Below are positions 16,516 to 25,147 of a DNA stretch of 59,218 bases, one piece after another (within the stretch, counting starts at the first letter, position 1; every line of letters begins with the position of its first letter). The stretch is taken from NCBI GenBank assembly GCA_930990965.1, contig CAKNRQ010000008.1, positions 1-59,218 on the forward strand. The letters run 5' to 3'. The position numbers were made by a program, and so were the translations under genes. Under the pieces are notes generated by a model. It was not told where the DNA came from. It searched no databases and saw only the letters and a list, made by a program, of their open reading frames with translations. Source of the DNA: an uncultured Clostridia bacterium. Its GTDB lineage: Bacteria > Bacillota > Clostridia > Oscillospirales > Oscillospiraceae.

Positions 16516-17381
16516 ATGTGGATTGTTTTGGCGGCGCTTTCAGCTATTACATCTGGTGTGGCAGTAATTTTTCAAAAAAGGGGACATCAGGGAACAACAT
16601 AATACAAATATGTGCAGTCCACTTGCTGGCGATTTTTGTAACCGTCTTTTGCGTGACACTGCTAAAAGGGGGCTGGGGGCAATTTGCTTCTGTGACATGC
16701 AGGAGCTGGTGGCTGGCGGTTTCCTCCGGGTTTGTACAGGCTGCGTCGTGGATTGCATATTTTCTAGCCATGAAAAAAGCCAATGTCAGCTTTTTAATGG
16801 TTTTGGATAAGACTGGCGTAGTAGTTACAGTGCTGTTGGCGGCGGTTTTCCTTGACGAACAAATTACCCCAGCAATAGTGCTGGGTAGTGTGCTTATATT
16901 AACCGGTACCGCTCTCATGTGTGCCCTTCATGGGGGCGTTTCGCAGTTAATGAACAGTGAAAACCATTGGGTCATATGGGGAACCGTATCGCCGGCGCTT
17001 CAAGCGATATCTAATATGCTGGCAGCGTTGGACAAGACGCCGGTTGACACTTCAGTGACCACCACGATAAGAATGCTTACTGTTGTAGTGTGTATATGCA
17101 CTCTTGCAAGAATCAAAGAAGGCCCGCTCGGCAGGCTAGTGACATTAGGCGTCAAGAAGCTGTCCTCGCTGATTATTGGTGGAGTAATACTTGGAGTGTC
17201 GTACCTGCTGATGTATGAAGCTTTTTCACTGGGAAAGGTGTCTGCTGTTACGGCCATCGTTCGGGCGAATTTCCTGATAACAACCATGCTGGCCCAGATG
17301 ATATTCAAAGAAAAACTGTCGAAGAAAGGAACGGCGGGCTTTATATTGGTACTCTTTGGAGTCGCTTTGTTTGTCCTTTAG
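16516..17381 (+). pseudogene. EamA/DMT-family transporter with a frameshift near its N-terminus
   Basis: Ten-helix drug/metabolite transporter-type protein in two frames. The natural start is the ATG at 16516 behind AAGGAAGG, reading MWIVLAALSAITSGVAVIFQK; this frame stops at 16600. The remaining nine-tenths (from KKGTSGNNIIQICAV onward) lie in the -1 frame to 17381. The junction is at a run of six A and four G (16574-16583); one extra A or G would join the frames. The alternative ATG at 16485 is in the second frame but lies inside the stem-loop and has no ribosome site. Inactivation, sequencing error or transcriptional slippage are all possible. If active, it could export a product of the pathway. 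Confidence 0.75.
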
Positions 17382-17419
17382 TGGGAAGTCTGTAACTGAT
17401 AAGGATGGGATACTAAAAT

Positions 17420-17463
17420 GAGCAAAGGGCTTGGCGTTTAAAACGCCAAGCCCTTTGCATTTG
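17420..17463. terminator. Strong bidirectional terminator
   Basis: A perfect 18-bp stem (arms 17422-17439 and 17441-17458; GCAAAGGGCTTGGCG in the left arm) followed by ATTTG on the + strand. It closes the accessory locus and lies downstream of the convergent rlmD gene. Confidence 0.8.
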
Positions 17464-17545
17464 AGTATATGATGTATCACTGTTCAAAAATGTGGTGTCC
17501 ATGTGAACTTTTACAAACCTGTCATAGCTATCTCCAGAGCTGGTT

Positions 17546-18901
17546 TCACCCCTTGGAAAGCAAGACAACCGTCTCAACATGCGCTGTCCGTGGGAACATG
17601 TCTACGGCGGTGGCGGTTTGGGGGGTGTAGCCTTTTGCGCTGAAGAGTTTTATGTCGCGGGCCAGGGTGGCGCAGTCGCATGAGACGTAGACTATACGCT
17701 GCGGGGCCATGGCTGCTACAGCGCCTATGGCCTCCGCGCTCATGCCCTTCCTGGGCGGGTCCACGACGACTACGTCCGGATGCGCTCCGCTCGCGGCAAA
17801 GTGTGCGGCGGCGTCCCCGGCGTCGGAGCAGATGAATTCTACGTTGGTTACACCGTTCGCTTTGGCGTTGGCGCGTGCATTCTCAACGGCTTCCGGGACG
17901 ATTTCGGCGCCGATGACCCGTCCGGCACGCCTGGCTAGGCTGAGGCTTATCGTGCCGGCCCCGCAGTAGAGCTCGAACACGGTACCGCCGGGCTCGGGCA
18001 GGGCCAGCTCCACTGCGCGCTCATAGAGCCGCTCTGCTTGGTCGCGGTTTACCTGATAAAAGGCCTGGGGCGCTATTCTAAATTCATTGCCACACAGCGT
18101 GTCGCGCAGCTCAGACTCACCCCAGAGCGTATAAAATTCCCCGGCGAGTACGGTGTTTCCGTGTGTGCGGTTTATATTCAGCACGATACCGGTGAGTTCC
18201 GGACACGCGCGGCGCAGCGCATCTATGAGGGAAGCAGTGTGCTTGCCCAGGCCGCGGGCTGAGACCACACAGCATACTGCGTCACCGTCCCTTGAGGTGC
18301 GCGTAAAAACATGCCTGATAGCTCCGGCGCCTGTGCAGGTGTCATAGGGCTCGACGCGGTGTTCGCGCATCCAGAGACAGACGGCCTGGGCACAGCGCTC
18401 TGCACTCTCGCTCTGCAACAGGCAGTGATGTACGGGCACAACTTCATGGCTGCCCGCGCGGAAAAAGCCGTATGCCGGTTCATTAGCGCTGCCGCCGATG
18501 GCGAAGATGGCCTTGTTGCGGTAGCGCTCGGTGAGCTCGCTGCCGATGATGGCATCGACCTCGATGTCTGCGCCGCCTATGCGCCTGAGCGCGTCGTTGA
18601 CCTTCTGGCGCTTGAACTCAAGTTCGCAGGCGTAGCTCATGTGTTGAGACGCACAGCCGCCGCAGCGGCCATATACAGGGCACACCGGCTCGGTGCGCTC
18701 AGGGGAGGGGACAAGGAGCTCCTCGCCACGGCCGTAGCAGACGCTTTTGCCAACCTTGACTATGCGCACGCGCCAGCGCTCACCGAGTAGGGCTCCGCGC
18801 ACAAAGACAGCGCGGCCATCTATCCTGCATACACCCAGCGCCTCGGAGGTAAAACCGGTGATATCGGCCTCAAATATGTCGTTTTTTCGCAAAGTTTCCA
18901 T
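17546..18901 (-). CDS. rlmD: 23S rRNA (uracil-C5)-methyltransferase, RlmD/RlmCD type
   Basis: 451 residues. N-terminal TRAM RNA-binding domain (about 1-65), iron-sulfur cysteines C74, C80 and C83 in CPVYGRCGGC, then a Rossmann SAM domain with VFELYCGAGTISL, DVVVVDPPRKGM and the nucleophile/base motif VYVSCDCATLARD near the C-terminus. It methylates U1939 and/or U747 of 23S rRNA; Gram-positive members often do both, so the exact position is open. The ATG at 18901 has no visible Shine-Dalgarno sequence. The TACAAT box ends only 6 nt before it, which would give a leaderless message. Divergent from the CapA-like gene. Confidence 0.9.
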   Translation of the reverse strand: METLRKNDIFEADITGFTSEALGVCRIDGRAVFVRGALLGERWRVRIVKVGKSVCYGRGEELLVPSPERTEPVCPVYGRCGGCASQHMSYACELEFKRQKVNDALRRIGGADIEVDAIIGSELTERYRNKAIFAIGGSANEPAYGFFRAGSHEVVPVHHCLLQSESAERCAQAVCLWMREHRVEPYDTCTGAGAIRHVFTRTSRDGDAVCCVVSARGLGKHTASLIDALRRACPELTGIVLNINRTHGNTVLAGEFYTLWGESELRDTLCGNEFRIAPQAFYQVNRDQAERLYERAVELALPEPGGTVFELYCGAGTISLSLARRAGRVIGAEIVPEAVENARANAKANGVTNVEFICSDAGDAAAHFAASGAHPDVVVVDPPRKGMSAEAIGAVAAMAPQRIVYVSCDCATLARDIKLFSAKGYTPQTATAVDMFPRTAHVETVVLLSKG

Positions 18902-18907
18902 GCGCTT

Positions 18908-18958
18908 ATTGTAACACGCGCCCGGGGGCTTTGCAATTATTACATTCTGTGGTATAAT
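18908..18958. promoter_or_regulatory. Divergent promoters sharing a palindromic -35 box
   Basis: TTGCAA at 18931-18936 is its own reverse complement. To the right it pairs with TATAAT at 18953-18958 (16-nt gap) for the CapA-like gene. To the left it pairs with TACAAT at 18913-18908 (17-nt gap) for rlmD. Polymerase could load in only one direction at a time. Confidence 0.65.
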
Positions 18959-18995
18959 ATCTTGCTACATCCTGAACCCAAGCGAGGTATGCTCA

Positions 18996-20327
18996 ATGAA
19001 TAGCAAATTGAAATTGGCGCTGATAGTCCTTGCGGCCGTGATAGCGCTGGCTATAATCGTTGCCATAGTGGTCTTCTCGTTTGCCGGTGCCTCGGACGAG
19101 CCCGACGTGAGCGCCAGCCCGGCTGTGTCAGGTACGCAGGCGCCATCTGTCGAGCCGACGCCGCAACCTACGGAGCAGACTGATCCCGAGCAGGTTGAAG
19201 CCGGAACCACGACCGCTACCATAGCCGTGGGCGGCGACATAGTCATGCACACGGGGCTAAACACCGAAGCGCTCACCTCCGACGGCACATATGACTACAC
19301 CCCCATTTTCGGCGTGCTGCCGGATCTCATATCCGGGGCCGACTACGCTGTCTGCTCACTGGTATCCACCCTGGCAGATGGGGGAGAGTACACCGCCTAT
19401 CCGCTCTTCCGTTCGCCGGTCTCACTTGCGGGCGCCATAAGCTCCGTGGGCTTTGACCTCGTAAACACCGCAACCAGTCACTTGGCTGACTCGTACAAAG
19501 ACGGCATAGACTACACACTTGACGCGCTCGACAATGCCGGGCTCGCGCATGTGGGCACTTACCGCACTCAGGAGGAGAGAGACAGCTCCGGCAACCGCAC
19601 GATGGCTGACATAAACGGCATCTCCGTGGCCTTCCTCGCCTACACCTGCGACACCAACAATGTGCCTGTGAGCGGCTTTGAGTATGCTGCCAGCATCTGC
19701 GCCACGGACTACCTGACCGGCGGCACGGAAATAGACTACGGGCTTATGGACAGCGATATCGCCGCAGCGCGCGAAGCGGGAGCTGATCTCGTGTTCGTGT
19801 TCATGTCCTGGGGCACCGAGTTCTCGACGTCTCCGGATGATTTGCAGTATGAGATAGCCGACAACCTCATAGCCTCCGGCGCAGATGTGATAATCGGCGG
19901 GCACTGCCGCGTGCCGCAGCCGATGGAGATGCGCACGGTGACGCTGGAGGACGGCACGGAGCGGACGGCGTTTGTTTGCTACAGTCTGGGCAACCTGATC
20001 TCCTGCCAGAACGACGAGTACACGGACATCTCCGCTATACTCAACCTGGAGATAACCCGCGACGACGCCAGCGGCGAAACCCGCGTCACGAACGTGAGCT
20101 ACAGGCCCATCTACATGGCAGACCTCTACGACTATGGCATCAACGACTACGACTGGCACTACCGCGTAGTTGACCTGCACGCGGCCATAGACGCCTGGGA
20201 GAGCGGCGACGACTGGGAGTTCATGACCGAGGATATCTATAACGACATGGTGACGGCGCTCAATGCCGCGCACGAATTTTACGGCGGCCAGTATGACCCG
20301 CTCTTCGAGGGTGAAGCCGCTGAGTGA
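18996..20327 (+). CDS. CapA-family (poly-gamma-glutamate synthesis-like) membrane-anchored protein
   Basis: 443 residues. An N-terminal membrane anchor (about residues 6-31) is followed by a Ser/Thr/Pro/Glu-rich linker (to about 70). Then comes a CapA-type metallophosphatase-like domain, starting at TIAVGGDIVMHTGLN and containing NTATSHLAD, VFMSWGTEF and IIGGHCRVPQPME. The domain should face the cell exterior. CapA proteins take part in capsule polyglutamate synthesis or export, but stand-alone copies without capBC are frequent and mostly uncharacterised; no capBC genes are in the window. GAGGT precedes the ATG. Single-gene unit between the divergent promoter at 18908-18958 and the terminator at 20341. 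Confidence 0.85.
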   Translation: MNSKLKLALIVLAAVIALAIIVAIVVFSFAGASDEPDVSASPAVSGTQAPSVEPTPQPTEQTDPEQVEAGTTTATIAVGGDIVMHTGLNTEALTSDGTYDYTPIFGVLPDLISGADYAVCSLVSTLADGGEYTAYPLFRSPVSLAGAISSVGFDLVNTATSHLADSYKDGIDYTLDALDNAGLAHVGTYRTQEERDSSGNRTMADINGISVAFLAYTCDTNNVPVSGFEYAASICATDYLTGGTEIDYGLMDSDIAAAREAGADLVFVFMSWGTEFSTSPDDLQYEIADNLIASGADVIIGGHCRVPQPMEMRTVTLEDGTERTAFVCYSLGNLISCQNDEYTDISAILNLEITRDDASGETRVTNVSYRPIYMADLYDYGINDYDWHYRVVDLHAAIDAWESGDDWEFMTEDIYNDMVTALNAAHEFYGGQYDPLFEGEAAE

Positions 20328-20340
20328 AGCCGGAAATAGT

Positions 20341-20380
20341 AAAACGGGAATTGGCTAATGCCAATTCCCGTTTTGGTTTT
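20341..20380. terminator. Bidirectional terminator between capA-like and rubrerythrin genes
   Basis: A perfect 15-bp stem (AAAACGGGAATTGGC, 20341-20355; partner 20360-20374) with a 4-nt loop. The A-tract and T-tract at the two ends serve both convergent genes. Confidence 0.9.
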
Positions 20381-20390
20381 GAACAGAAAC

Positions 20391-20930
20391 TCAATAGTTC
20401 TCGGCGCGCAGCTCGAAGTAGGCCTGCGGGTGAGCACAGACAGGGCATACGACGGGAGCGGTGGGGCCGACGTGGACGTGGCCGCAGTTGCGGCAGACCC
20501 AGACCTGGTCGCCGATGCGGGAGAAGACCTTGGCCTCCTCGATGTTCTTAAGCAGGGCCAGGTAGCGCTCTTCGTGCAGCTTTTCGATGGCGGCGACGCC
20601 CTCAAACTGCTTGGCCAGGGCCTCGAAACCCTCTTCATGAGCGGTCTTGGCGAATTCAGCGTACATCTCGGTCCACTCGTAGTTCTCACCCTCGGCGGCG
20701 AGCTTGAGGTTCTCGGTGGTGGGGCCGACCTTGCCGTCGTGCAGGTGCTTGTACCAGAGCTTGGCGTGCTCTTTTTCGTTGGCAGAAGTCTCGGCAAAGA
20801 CGGCGGCTATCTGCTCATAGCCGTCCTTCTTGGCCTGGCTGGAATAATACTCGTACTTTACGCGGGCCTGGCTCTCGCCGGCAAAAGCGGTTTCAAGGTT
20901 TTTATAAGTCTGACTGTTTTTAAGTTCCAT
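20391..20930 (-). CDS. rbr: Rubrerythrin
   Basis: 179-residue non-haem iron peroxidase typical of anaerobes. Di-iron ligands in the N-terminal four-helix bundle: E19 region of [15 protein letters not shown] at about 52-55, EEGFEALAK near 100 and IEKLHEERY near 115. A C-terminal rubredoxin domain (about 140-179) carries CRNCG and CPVCAHP. It reduces hydrogen peroxide with electrons passed through the rubredoxin site, in the cytosol. GAAGGAGG precedes the ATG. Single-gene unit. Confidence 0.95.
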   Translation of the reverse strand: MELKNSQTYKNLETAFAGESQARVKYEYYSSQAKKDGYEQIAAVFAETSANEKEHAKLWYKHLHDGKVGPTTENLKLAAEGENYEWTEMYAEFAKTAHEEGFEALAKQFEGVAAIEKLHEERYLALLKNIEEAKVFSRIGDQVWVCRNCGHVHVGPTAPVVCPVCAHPQAYFELRAENY

Positions 20931-20960
20931 GGTAATGCGCCTCCTTCAAGGTTATACATA

Positions 20961-20988
20961 ACTATCATATACTCTTTATGAAAAAATG
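20961..20988 (-). promoter_or_regulatory. Probable rubrerythrin promoter
   Basis: On the minus strand TTGCAT, a 16-nt A/T-rich gap and TATGAT, about 35 nt before the ATG. The -35 and -10 each deviate in two or fewer positions, but the spacing is short. No obvious PerR-type operator was recognised. Confidence 0.4.
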
Positions 20989-21071
20989 CAAGCGCAAATT
21001 GCAAATTAAACGTGAATATAATCAAACCTTTCAGCGCAAAATAGCGTGGAATACAGATTCGGAGGGATAGC

Positions 21072-21296
21072 ATGAAAGCAAAGCTTGCAATAGCGCTTGC
21101 GCTCGCAGCGCTGCTGGGTTCACTGGCCGGCTGCGGCGAAGTCGAGGACGGTATGGTTTCCGACGCGCCCACTGCGCCCGTGCACTCGACCATGCCGACG
21201 GCCAGCCCGGCACACACGAGCGACACTCCCGTGGACCCGCCGCTCACCGCGCAGGATACCATGACTACGGCGCCCAGCATGTCTGCCATGGATTGA
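21072..21296 (+). CDS. Small predicted lipoprotein, function unknown
   Basis: 74 residues. Signal peptide of type II with lipobox LAGC (cysteine at about 21), so the mature part of about 53 residues should be lipid-anchored outside the membrane. The mature region is rich in Thr, Ser, Pro and Met and looks unstructured. GGAGGG stands 8 nt before the ATG. I recognise no family. It could be a stress or envelope lipoprotein; the coding call rests on the signal peptide, lipobox and ribosome site. Confidence 0.6.
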   Translation: MKAKLAIALALAALLGSLAGCGEVEDGMVSDAPTAPVHSTMPTASPAHTSDTPVDPPLTAQDTMTTAPSMSAMD

Positions 21297-21385
21297 GCTT
21301 TGGGCAGGGCGGGAGCAATCCGGCCCTGCCCGATTCTCTGCACGGCAAAATGCGGCAAAAAGCCTCGCGGCTTTGCGTGCGAGTC

Positions 21386-21414
21386 TTGCAAAATTCGCGC
21401 CCGGGTAGTATCAT
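21386..21414 (+). promoter_or_regulatory. Promoter of the HD-domain gene
   Basis: TTGCAA at 21386-21391, 17-nt spacer, TATCAT at 21409-21414, about 33 nt before the ATG at 21448. An unterminated hairpin (GGGCAGGGC / GCCCTGCCC, 21302-21331) lies upstream and may end the lipoprotein transcript. Confidence 0.6.
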
Positions 21415-21447
21415 AAAAACATCCGCAAATTTGAGGAGGCAGCAAAT

Positions 21448-21990
21448 ATGAGTTACATACCCACTCCTGAGCAGGCACTTGAGCTCGTAAAGCAGTACAA
21501 CAAGGAGCCTTTCCACATCCAGCACGCAGAGACCGTCGGCAAGGTTATGGGAGAGATAGCCAAGACCGTCGATCCTGAAAATGTGGACTACTGGCGCGCC
21601 GTGGGAATACTCCACGACATAGACTTTGAGCAGTGGCCCGAACAGCACTGCGTGAAGGCGCAGAGCCTGTTGAAGGAGCTTGACATAGACGACACGGTAA
21701 ACCACGCCGTTTGCAGTCACGGCTACGGCCTGGTCTGCGACGTTGAACCCACCAGAGAGATGGAAAAGTACCTCTTCGCCTGCGACGAGTTCACCGGCCT
21801 TATCTGGGCCGCGGCCAAGATGCGCCCCACCGGATACGAGGGCATGGACAGCAAGAGCGTCATGAAGAAGTTCAAGGACAAGAAGTTCGCTGCCGGCTGC
21901 TCCCGCGACGTCATCACAAAGGGCGCCGAGATGCTCGGCATGACCGTACCCGAGCTTGCCCAGATAACTCTGGACGCCATGAGGGCGTAA
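21448..21990 (+). CDS. HD-domain hydrolase family protein
   Basis: 180 residues with the HD phosphohydrolase pattern: H25 in HIQHAETVG, HD in GILHDIDFEQW, and further histidines in QHCVKAQ and CSHGYG. The C-terminal part (ALIW-like TGLIWAAAKMRP, then KKFKDKKFAAGCSR) matches a clostridial family of small HD proteins often annotated as HDIG or hydrolase, for which no substrate is established. GAGGAGG precedes the ATG. Single-gene unit between its own promoter and the terminator at 22013. Confidence 0.8.
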   Translation: MSYIPTPEQALELVKQYNKEPFHIQHAETVGKVMGEIAKTVDPENVDYWRAVGILHDIDFEQWPEQHCVKAQSLLKELDIDDTVNHAVCSHGYGLVCDVEPTREMEKYLFACDEFTGLIWAAAKMRPTGYEGMDSKSVMKKFKDKKFAAGCSRDVITKGAEMLGMTVPELAQITLDAMRA

Positions 21991-22012
21991 ACAGAGCTGC
22001 AAAAAGGAAATT

Positions 22013-22043
22013 AAAAGGCCAGCCTTGAGGGCTGGCCTTTTTG
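22013..22043. terminator. Bidirectional terminator between the HD gene and dapB
   Basis: A 12-bp stem AAAAGGCCAGCC / GGCTGGCCTTTT (22013-22024 and 22029-22040) with loop TTGA. T-tracts on both strands let it serve both convergent transcripts. Confidence 0.9.
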
Positions 22044-22054
22044 CGGTTTTGCTT

Positions 22055-22813
22055 TTACAGATCGCCGAGCAGGTCGTCCATGTCGTAGAGGCCGGGCTCG
22101 GTTACGGTGGCTATGTACTTCGCAGCGGCGACGGCGCCGGAGGCGAATACGCCGCGGTCGAGGGCCCGGTGTTCTATGCTTAGCACTTCATCGGGGCCGG
22201 CGAATATGACCTCGTGCTCGCCGACTATGGTCCCGCCGCGCACGGACGAGATGCCTATCTCTTCGCGGCGGCGCTTTTGACGGACACTGTGGCGTTCATA
22301 GACATATTCGGCCTTGTAGGGCAGGGCTTCGGCGGCGGCGTCAGCCAACATGAGCGCGGTGCCGCTGGGGGCGTCGAGTTTGCGGTTGTGGTGCTTTTCC
22401 AGTATTTCCACGTCAAAGCCCTCAAGCGCGGCCGCAGCGCGGCGCACCAGGCGCATCATGAGATTGATGCCGAGGGACATGTTGCCGCTCTTGAAGAGGG
22501 GGACTTTCTTGCTCGCCGCGTCTATCTCCGCGAGCTGCTCTTCGGAGTATCCGGTGGTGCACAGTACGGCGGGGATTTGCCGCTCTATGCAGAAGTCCAA
22601 CAGGGCGGTGAGGTTGGCCGGATTGGAGAAGTCTATCACGGCATCGGCCTCGCCTGTGTACTCGGCGGGGTTGGAGTAGACCGGGAATCCGTTCTTCGCA
22701 ATTGGGGTGCGGTTGAAGCCGCAGGGTATTTCCACGTCCTCCATGCCGGTGCAGATCTCCACGACGTCCTGTCCCATGTGGCCGTTGCAGCCGGAGACGA
22801 TTATCTTTAGCAT
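22055..22813 (-). CDS. dapB: 4-hydroxy-tetrahydrodipicolinate reductase
   Basis: 252 residues. Nucleotide-binding motif GCNGHMGQ at 8-15 and the signature EKHHNRKLDAPSGTAL near residue 140, which holds the catalytic histidines and lysine. It reduces the DapA product with NAD(P)H in lysine and diaminopimelate synthesis, supplying cell wall and dipicolinate for spores. It is last in the minus-strand cluster asd-dapA-dapB, 18 nt behind dapA. Confidence 0.95.
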   Translation of the reverse strand: MLKIIVSGCNGHMGQDVVEICTGMEDVEIPCGFNRTPIAKNGFPVYSNPAEYTGEADAVIDFSNPANLTALLDFCIERQIPAVLCTTGYSEEQLAEIDAASKKVPLFKSGNMSLGINLMMRLVRRAAAALEGFDVEILEKHHNRKLDAPSGTALMLADAAAEALPYKAEYVYERHSVRQKRRREEIGISSVRGGTIVGEHEVIFAGPDEVLSIEHRALDRGVFASGAVAAAKYIATVTEPGLYDMDDLLGDL

Positions 22814-22831
22814 GTGCCTACCTTCTCTCGC

Positions 22832-23725
22832 TCAGACGGTCTTGAGGCCCACGGCGTGCATGCTTTCAATGAGCTTGGCCTTGTTGCCTTCGGCCATGTC
22901 CACGAGCGGCAGGCGTAGTTTGCCCACGTTGAGCCCGGCGAGGTTCATGGCCGTCTTGACGGGGATGGGGTTGGTTTCGATAAAGAGCTTGTCGAAGAAG
23001 TCGGCAAGACGGAAGTACTCGGCGGTGGCGGCCTTGAAGTCGCCGTCGAGACAGAGCTGACACAGCTTCGCGACGTCGGCGGGGATGATGTTCGAGGCCA
23101 CGGAGATGACGCCGTATGCGCCGAGGGCCATCATGGGCACGGTGTCGGAGTCGTTGCCGGACCAGAATACGAGCTCGTCGCCGCACATGCTGCGCGTGAG
23201 CGCGTACTCGGCGATGTTGCCGGAGGCCTCCTTGACGCCGTTGATGTTCGGGTGGGCCGAGAGAGCCTTGTAAGTCGTGGGCTTAATGCCGATGCCGGTG
23301 CGGGACGGAACGTTATAGAGTATCATTGGAACTTTGACGCGGTCAGCGACGTAGCTGAAGTGCTCTATGAGTCCGGCCTGGGTGGTCTTGTTGTAGTAAG
23401 GCGTGACCATGAGAATGCCGTCGGCTCCGCAGCCTTCGGCGTGCTTGGCCTGCTCGAGCGCGTGCTCGGTGTTGTTGGAGCCGACACCGACGATGACCTT
23501 CATGCGCCCGGCGCAGCGCTTTACAGTGAGCTCGGTGAGTTTGTTGTGCTCTTCGGCGGTGTGCGTGGGGTTTTCTCCGGTCGTGCCGCACACGAGTATG
23601 GCGCTGGTGCCCCCGGCGTACTGCATCTCGAGGAGCTCTTCGTACTTGGCGTAATCCACTCCGGTCTCGGTGTAGGGCGTGACTATGGCTGTGCAAGAGC
23701 CGGTGAAAATTGGTGTCTTGGGCAT
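22832..23725 (-). CDS. dapA: 4-hydroxy-tetrahydrodipicolinate synthase
   Basis: 297-residue class I aldolase. Schiff-base K165 in INGVKEASG, Y137 in ILYNVPSRTG, and GTTGE at 47-51. It condenses pyruvate with aspartate semialdehyde, the first committed step of lysine/DAP synthesis. GAAGGAGGA precedes the ATG. It lies 123 nt behind asd, which makes that substrate, so the order on the message follows the pathway. Confidence 0.95.
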   Translation of the reverse strand: MPKTPIFTGSCTAIVTPYTETGVDYAKYEELLEMQYAGGTSAILVCGTTGENPTHTAEEHNKLTELTVKRCAGRMKVIVGVGSNNTEHALEQAKHAEGCGADGILMVTPYYNKTTQAGLIEHFSYVADRVKVPMILYNVPSRTGIGIKPTTYKALSAHPNINGVKEASGNIAEYALTRSMCGDELVFWSGNDSDTVPMMALGAYGVISVASNIIPADVAKLCQLCLDGDFKAATAEYFRLADFFDKLFIETNPIPVKTAMNLAGLNVGKLRLPLVDMAEGNKAKLIESMHAVGLKTV

Positions 23726-23848
23726 GCTGATCCTCCTTCTCGGTATATATTGTTATTCCCACAGGGGAGGGCGCGCCGTTTGCACAGGAGTGAGACGGCG
23801 CGGCCGTGAACGTGGTGTTCATAACCCCTTGTCAATTATTCTCTGACC

Positions 23849-24934
23849 TTACTTCCTGGTGATGTATCCCTCGGCAGTCAGCAGTTCGGCGAGCTCTACG
23901 GCGCCGCCGGCGGCGCCCCTGAGGGTGTTGTGGCTCAGGCAGACGAACTTGTAGTCGTACTGCGTGTCGGGCCTCAGACGGCCGATGGAGATCTGCATGC
24001 CGCGCTCGTTCATGCGGTCCAGCCTGGTCTGCGGACGGTCGGGTTCCTCAAAGTAGCGCAGGAACTGCTTCGGGGCGCTGGGGAGGTTAAGCTCCTGCGG
24101 GCGGCCCTTGTAGGCGGCCCAAACGGCCTTCATCTCGTCCATGGACGGGGTTTTGTCAAAGGAGCAGAACACCGCGGCCATGTGGCCGTTGGAGGCGGGA
24201 ACGCGCAGGCACTGCGCGGTGATGGTGGGCTTGACGGCGTTTGCTATGTGGTCGCCGCTCACCGTGCCCCAGACTTTGAGCGGCTCCTGCTCGCTCTTCT
24301 CCTCCTCGCCGCCGATGTAGGGGATGACGTTGTCCACCATGTCGGGCCAGGTCTCAAAGGTTTTACCGGCGCCGGATATGGCCTGGTAAGTGCAGACGAG
24401 AATCTTGTTGAGGCCGTATTCAAGCCTGAGCGGGGAGAGCGCAGGGACGTAGCTCTGGATGGAGCAGTTGCTCTTGACGGCGATGAAGCCGCGGGTAGTG
24501 CCGAGGCGCTTTTTCTGTGCGGAGATGATCTCCAGGTGTTCGGGGTTTATCTCCGGGATGACCATGGGCACGTCCGGAGTCCAGCGGTTGGCGCTGTTGT
24601 TGGAGACAACAGGCGTTTCATACTTGGCATATTCCTCTTCGAGGGCCAGGATCTCTTCCTTCTTCATGTCAACAGCCGAGAAGACGAAATCCACCTCGTC
24701 AGCCACGCCCTTTACGTCGGAGGCGTCCTTGACGACTATGCTCTTGGCACTCTCAGGCATGGGCACGTCGAGTGCCCAGCGTTTGCCGGCAGCCTCCTCA
24801 TAGGTCTTGCCCGCACTGCGAGCGCTCGCGGCAATGACCTTGAGCTCAAACCACGGGTGTTCAGCAATAAGCGTTACGAAGCGCTGGCCCACCATACCGG
24901 TGCCGCCTATCACGCCGACTTTAAGTTTCTCCAT
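23849..24934 (-). CDS. asd: Aspartate-semialdehyde dehydrogenase (archaeal/fungal-type)
   Basis: 361 residues with the NADP motif GVIGGTGMVGQRF at 8-20 and catalytic C157 in KSNCSIQ. Later come SGAGKTFETWPDM and the histidine in CLRVPASNGHMAAVF. The SNCSIQ and GAGK contexts fit the class first known from archaea and fungi, which also occurs in clostridia. It reduces aspartyl phosphate to aspartate semialdehyde for lysine, threonine and methionine. I start at the ATG at 24934 behind AAGGAAGG; the frame extends 26 codons upstream with atypical sequence. I looked for a lysine riboswitch in the 213 nt upstream and did not recognise one. Confidence 0.93.
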   Translation of the reverse strand: MEKLKVGVIGGTGMVGQRFVTLIAEHPWFELKVIAASARSAGKTYEEAAGKRWALDVPMPESAKSIVVKDASDVKGVADEVDFVFSAVDMKKEEILALEEEYAKYETPVVSNNSANRWTPDVPMVIPEINPEHLEIISAQKKRLGTTRGFIAVKSNCSIQSYVPALSPLRLEYGLNKILVCTYQAISGAGKTFETWPDMVDNVIPYIGGEEEKSEQEPLKVWGTVSGDHIANAVKPTITAQCLRVPASNGHMAAVFCSFDKTPSMDEMKAVWAAYKGRPQELNLPSAPKQFLRYFEEPDRPQTRLDRMNERGMQISIGRLRPDTQYDYKFVCLSHNTLRGAAGGAVELAELLTAEGYITRK

Positions 24935-25147
24935 AAGCAAGACCTTCCTTTCGCCGTACAAAAAGCATATTCGCACGGGAGTGAAATAATGCCGGGCAAA
25001 CCGAGCTTGCAATTGAGCCTGACAACATCTATAATAAAGGCTGTATTGTCGAAAGCTGACGAATAGTACCCGGCTTCACTTTATATTACCACCGCCGGTT
25101 ATATCAGTCAATAAATCGTTAAAATCACGACACTGAAAGGTGCATTT

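Noticed and set aside
16574-16580. AAAAAAG at the EamA break as a canonical -1 ribosomal frameshift site
   Set aside because: The heptamer exists, but the reading frame is CAA AAA AGG, not the NNA AAA AAG needed for tandem slippage. A homopolymer indel or transcriptional slippage is more likely.
23930-25066. Long + strand frame opposite asd
   Set aside because: Low-complexity Val/Ala/Gly composition typical of an antisense shadow; asd on the minus strand is unambiguous.
24935-25147. Lysine riboswitch upstream of asd-dapA-dapB
   Set aside because: The 213-nt gap is long enough in principle, but I recognise neither the conserved junction nor a terminator, and about half must hold the divergent SpoIID-like promoter.
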